Assembly (NCBI RefSeq): GCF_026213295.1 | Contig: NC_079426.1 | Coordinates: 22,192,035-22,256,034, forward strand | Length of the DNA: 64,000 bases | Reading direction: 5' to 3' | DNA from: Gadus chalcogrammus | Lineage: Eukaryota; Chordata; Actinopteri; Gadiformes; Gadidae | Shown here: one piece after another, positions 21,067-64,000 of the stretch | Numbering within the stretch: position 1 is the stretch's first letter | Layout: every line of letters starts with the position of its first letter | The notes under the pieces: model-generated | Told to the model about the DNA's origin: nothing | The model's database searches: none | Seen by the model: only the letters and a program-made list of their open reading frames with translations | Made by a program: the position numbers and the translations under genes

Positions 21067-21209
21067 CTGCCCAGTCTCCCACTCCCAGAGCCATCACCGC
21101 GGTGGCACCCCTCTCAAAGAGTCTGTGCTGGGTTGTATCCAGTGTTGTTTGATTTAGTCTGAAATGGGTCTAAGAGAACTGGCATGAAATGAAAAATCAC
21201 TAGTTGTTC

Positions 21210-21215
21210 AATAAA
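21210..21215 (+). terminator. hint1: hint1 polyadenylation signal
   Basis: AATAAA about 145 bases after the stop codon, a normal distance for a short 3' UTR. Confidence 0.8.
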
Positions 21216-22050
21216 ATGCACTAAACTGATGCCGTCTGTTTATTTTGTATGATCTGTAGTTTAGAGAAATTATATATCACTGTTTATGGTTGTATAAATG
21301 TACTTCACAATAATGCATTGTCATTTTTTATATATATACTTTGCGTTTATTATGTAAAATGTTTTCATAATAACTTATGTAAACCTACTTTAATTAAAGC
21401 ATTGTAGAACATGTGCTTAAGACATTGGGTGCATTTTTACTGTTATGCGATTGCCGTTATATACTGAAAAGGGGGCTATACCTGAGCTAGCCTGCCCGGG
21501 CCCTGGCTACATGAGCTCTAGCAGCATCATAGAGCTCATGTAGCTCATTCTGATATATCATGTAGTGCCATGGGGTTATAGTTTTAAGCCTATTTTCATC
21601 TGTCGTATCAGTTGTCGTATATACATGCATGTTATTCCCATAACCACCTTTTGGAAACGATTTTGTCCAAAAGTGGATGCTGGTATCCCCGTAATGTCAC
21701 CTCTATTTAACCTGCTTGGTCAATTGAGTGGAATGTTTTGTGTTGTCGGTTTATTTAGTTTATTTTGCTAGGTCCCAGAGGGCACCACCATTTTAATTGA
21801 ATGAATGGCAGGTAGGAAAGTGGTACGTTGAAACTTTGCTGGTTAATCAGACAGGATCAGCTCGATGATGGGGTGCACAATATTCAGTGATGGGGTGGAG
21901 CCTAGGCGGGGTCTAGGTTAGACCTAATAGGTTAAGTCTCAAAGCAGAACTAACCCACGCTTCACTCCCACTTATTTTATGAACCATTGCTGTGCATATA
22001 GTGCATAATCCAACACAATGGGAATAAAAACCCTATTCCAAATAGGTCTT
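21216..22050. other. Intergenic gap between convergent hint1 and cep170
   Basis: No coding sequence is seen. It contains a perfect 14-bp inverted repeat, CTACATGAGCTCTA / TAGAGCTCATGTAG, at 21507-21520 and 21530-21543 around a 9-base loop. Confidence 0.6.
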
Positions 22051-22052
22051 GC

Positions 22053-22058
22053 TTTATT
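22053..22058 (-). terminator. cep170: Candidate cep170 polyadenylation signal
   Basis: TTTATT on the plus strand gives AATAAA on the minus strand, about 2.4 kb past the cep170 stop. I saw no earlier canonical signal, so a long 3' UTR is inferred. Confidence 0.45.
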
Positions 22059-24467
22059 AACAATAAGTAACAAATGTATAGAACACACAATACCAAACAC
22101 AAAGTCGACATGAACAAAATAAAGAACAAATAAATAAATTGTTGGGGTTCTTTTGAAACAAAAATGATAAGAAATGATAAGACATGTAAACTTAAACATG
22201 AAAAATAAACATGTACCAAGTATTCACAATCGCCCCATGATCTTTTGATAAAATAGGGCACAAAAATAGCAAGAACAGATTTGTTTGAAAAGACAGTGGT
22301 TTCATGGAGACAAGACCATAGGACAATCAGAATACCTGTGACTTGACAAGTGCCTCGCACCACTTTGTACTGCTCTTAGCAAAATTAAGCACAACAAAAT
22401 AATGTACAGAAAAGTGCAAAACAACAGAAATGACCTATTTGACAAGAACATTCTTTCCTCATTTGTTACCAATGCCATTGAATTGTTAACTCTAGCACTT
22501 GGTTTTAAAACATTGTACAGTTACAGTACAGTATAGCGAGGAGAAAAGGAACACTATGTATTTTGGTACCTAAATCCACTATTGGCAAGTTATCTAAGTA
22601 CTAATACACTGTTAAATCAGCTTAATCTAGAACAAAGACTATACGATAAATAGAGGCTTAGAAAATGTGTAGTTCCCCAAAAACAAGAAGTAAAGCAGCC
22701 ATGTTTCAACCCTGCCTTTGTGCATAATTCTGCAGTAGGACTCACATAGGAGCTTTCTCTCTCTGTGTAAGATGAACTATGCAACTTTACGCTGTTAAAA
22801 ATTGGCATTCAAAGAAATATGCGCCATCAGATGAACTCCATGTTCAATAATTATGAAGTGATGTTCCATCAAAGGCATTTTCAAACTCTGAAACGAGAGC
22901 CTTGTGAAAGCTGCCCTGTGTGTGTTTTGAAAAATGTTTGTACCGTTAAACCAGACATTCCAGCAGTTTTCTGTGGCTCAGCACTGAAGTATCCCAGTGC
23001 TGAAGTAGATGGTTATACTGTTAAAAAACATTTGAAGATATTGCTGAATTCAGATTCATTGTCAGTCAATGCATTTAAAAGCTAATGTTATGGTTATTGG
23101 TTTGTTATACAGTATCTAAATATTAGAAGGAATTATGTTGAAAGATCACATTCCAAACTGGCCCTTTCAAAGTAAAACATTTTACAAAGTAGTAAAAAAC
23201 TCCAATTGGAAATGATAGGACACTTCTGGGATGTACCGTAGATTGAGACTTAAGGGCGCTGATTATCAAAATGCTGTCATCCGTGTCACATAGACTAAGA
23301 CATCTGCTTAAACCTCGATATGTTCTTCAGGACATAATAACAGATCTATCGAGACGAGTTTTAAGTCTTTCTTGCCGAATATTTGTACATCAGAAGAAAA
23401 GTAATTGACAAAAAGAAAGTGCCATTTTCAACTACAAATTCCTGGGCTTCTGCACAAATACAACATGGAGGGAATAGAAAAAAAACATTCACAAATGTTT
23501 TTATGCTACGACTAGTTAGCTTTGGTAGTTGACATGTATGAACAAATTAGACCCATCGTTAGTTTCCTAAAGATTTTTTCCTTCTTTCAAATCCATACAT
23601 ATAAAAAAAACGACACTAACATCCATAGAGGAAATTTTGCATTCAGTTCTGTACATGCTACTAGGGAGGGACCAAGTCAAGTTCTCCTTTAGAATTTCCT
23701 TCACATAGCGGTAAGGAGACTCGGGACGATGAACACAAGAGGGATGGGGTTCGGAGAGATGATACAATCCGCTTCAGCAAAGTCTGTTCTTCAAGAGATG
23801 GACGGAGGAGTTGCGAGTAGCGAGAGTAATTCGTAGCGAGATTCATATACATAAATGAAATGTGTGGCAGAGGGAACCACATATGAATGACATCCATATG
23901 GCTCCCACATTACCAGAGCGTTTTCAGAGGATAGCGTGTCTGGTTTGGAATATGTTTGGCTTTGTATCTCATTGGGCACTTGTTGAGGCAGCAAGAATAT
24001 ACATATTGTTTTACTGCAGACTGCTGTTATAACGCAAAACATACCGAATACTATATTTGAACAATGTATAAGAGTATCTTATATTGCAAGTGAGTTTGAT
24101 ATTGTCGTGTGGTTTGTGTTTGAGCGGAATGGATCATCAGGATCGACTGAGGCCGGTGTGCTTTAAGGCAAGTTGTGGACGTCTTGTCCGGAAACGGGAG
24201 AGTAATGTGGAGGAGCACATAGGAGACCCCTGGAACATGCTCTGCCCCGTTTGGCCGTGCAGAGTTGTTGTGCCGTACGACTAGGCATTAAGTTGGCCAG
24301 TTAGCACATATGAAGGGGTTGTAAGTGAACTCATGTGTTGATCAATCCAGTCCCAGGTAGATTCTGCTTTAACTGGTATTAAACGTTGGGCTGGTTTACC
24401 ACAGTTGTCTGTGTATGAGTGTGAAAGGGGATCCCCGCGGTTCCCTTTGATCGGAAGATAATCACGC
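22059..24467 (-). other. cep170: Probable cep170 3' UTR
   Basis: About 2.4 kb of AT-rich sequence with no coding exon, no transposon protein and none of the long CA/GT tracts that fill the introns. The absence of such tracts fits a transcribed, mature-mRNA region; this is inference. Confidence 0.5.
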
Positions 24468-63951
<39,484 letters not shown>

Positions 63952-64000
63952 TCAGGGGATCGGATAAACTGCTTTGTTCAAATAACTATCAATTTAAGAT

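Overview
This window comes from an animal genome, most likely a teleost fish. Genes are split into short exons with GT-AG introns. Non-coding DNA is full of (CA)n/(GT)n and (CT)n tracts, L2-type LINEs, tRNA-derived SINEs and short inverted-repeat DNA transposons. Nothing bacterial, viral, CRISPR-like or operon-like was seen.

Three protein genes can be assembled exon by exon with matching splice phases. (1) plekha3 (FAPP1), minus strand, 3231-7284, 8 coding exons, 247 aa: a PI4P-binding PH-domain protein of the Golgi. (2) hint1, plus strand, 19606-21066, 3 coding exons, 126 aa: a histidine-triad purine phosphoramidase. Its first intron is GC-AG. (3) cep170, minus strand, 24468-63696, 20 coding exons, about 1613 aa: the FHA-domain centrosomal/microtubule protein, which fills nearly two thirds of the window. 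Its third coding intron carries U12-type AT-AC splice signals. hint1 and cep170 converge, with about 0.8 kb between their likely polyadenylation sites. The genes have unrelated roles (Golgi lipid signalling, nucleotide hydrolysis, centrosome), so no joint pathway is implied.

Layout: 1-2900 has no gene but holds a cluster of nuclear-receptor-type half sites near 1140-1198. 2.9-7.3 kb is plekha3, with an L2 LINE in intron 2 and a SINE in intron 4. 7.3-12.9 kb is intergenic, with a 23-bp minisatellite, a second nearly identical LINE tail, a SINE, a frameshifted LINE and a 1.2-kb foldback element. 12951-19040 is one decayed P-element-like (THAP9-type) transposon with an 8-bp target duplication. 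19.05-21.2 kb is hint1 and its upstream sequence. 21.2-22.05 kb is intergenic, and 22.05-24.47 kb is the probable cep170 3' UTR. 24.5-63.7 kb is cep170; its introns hold many CA/GT tracts, at least five MITE-type elements (two inserted inside minisatellites, one nested in another MITE) and an antisense L2 LINE.

I found no convincing new biological system. The items most worth checking are the U12 intron, the P-element-like transposon, the foldback element built from two copies of one coding 5' end, and the microsatellites that abut cep170 splice sites.
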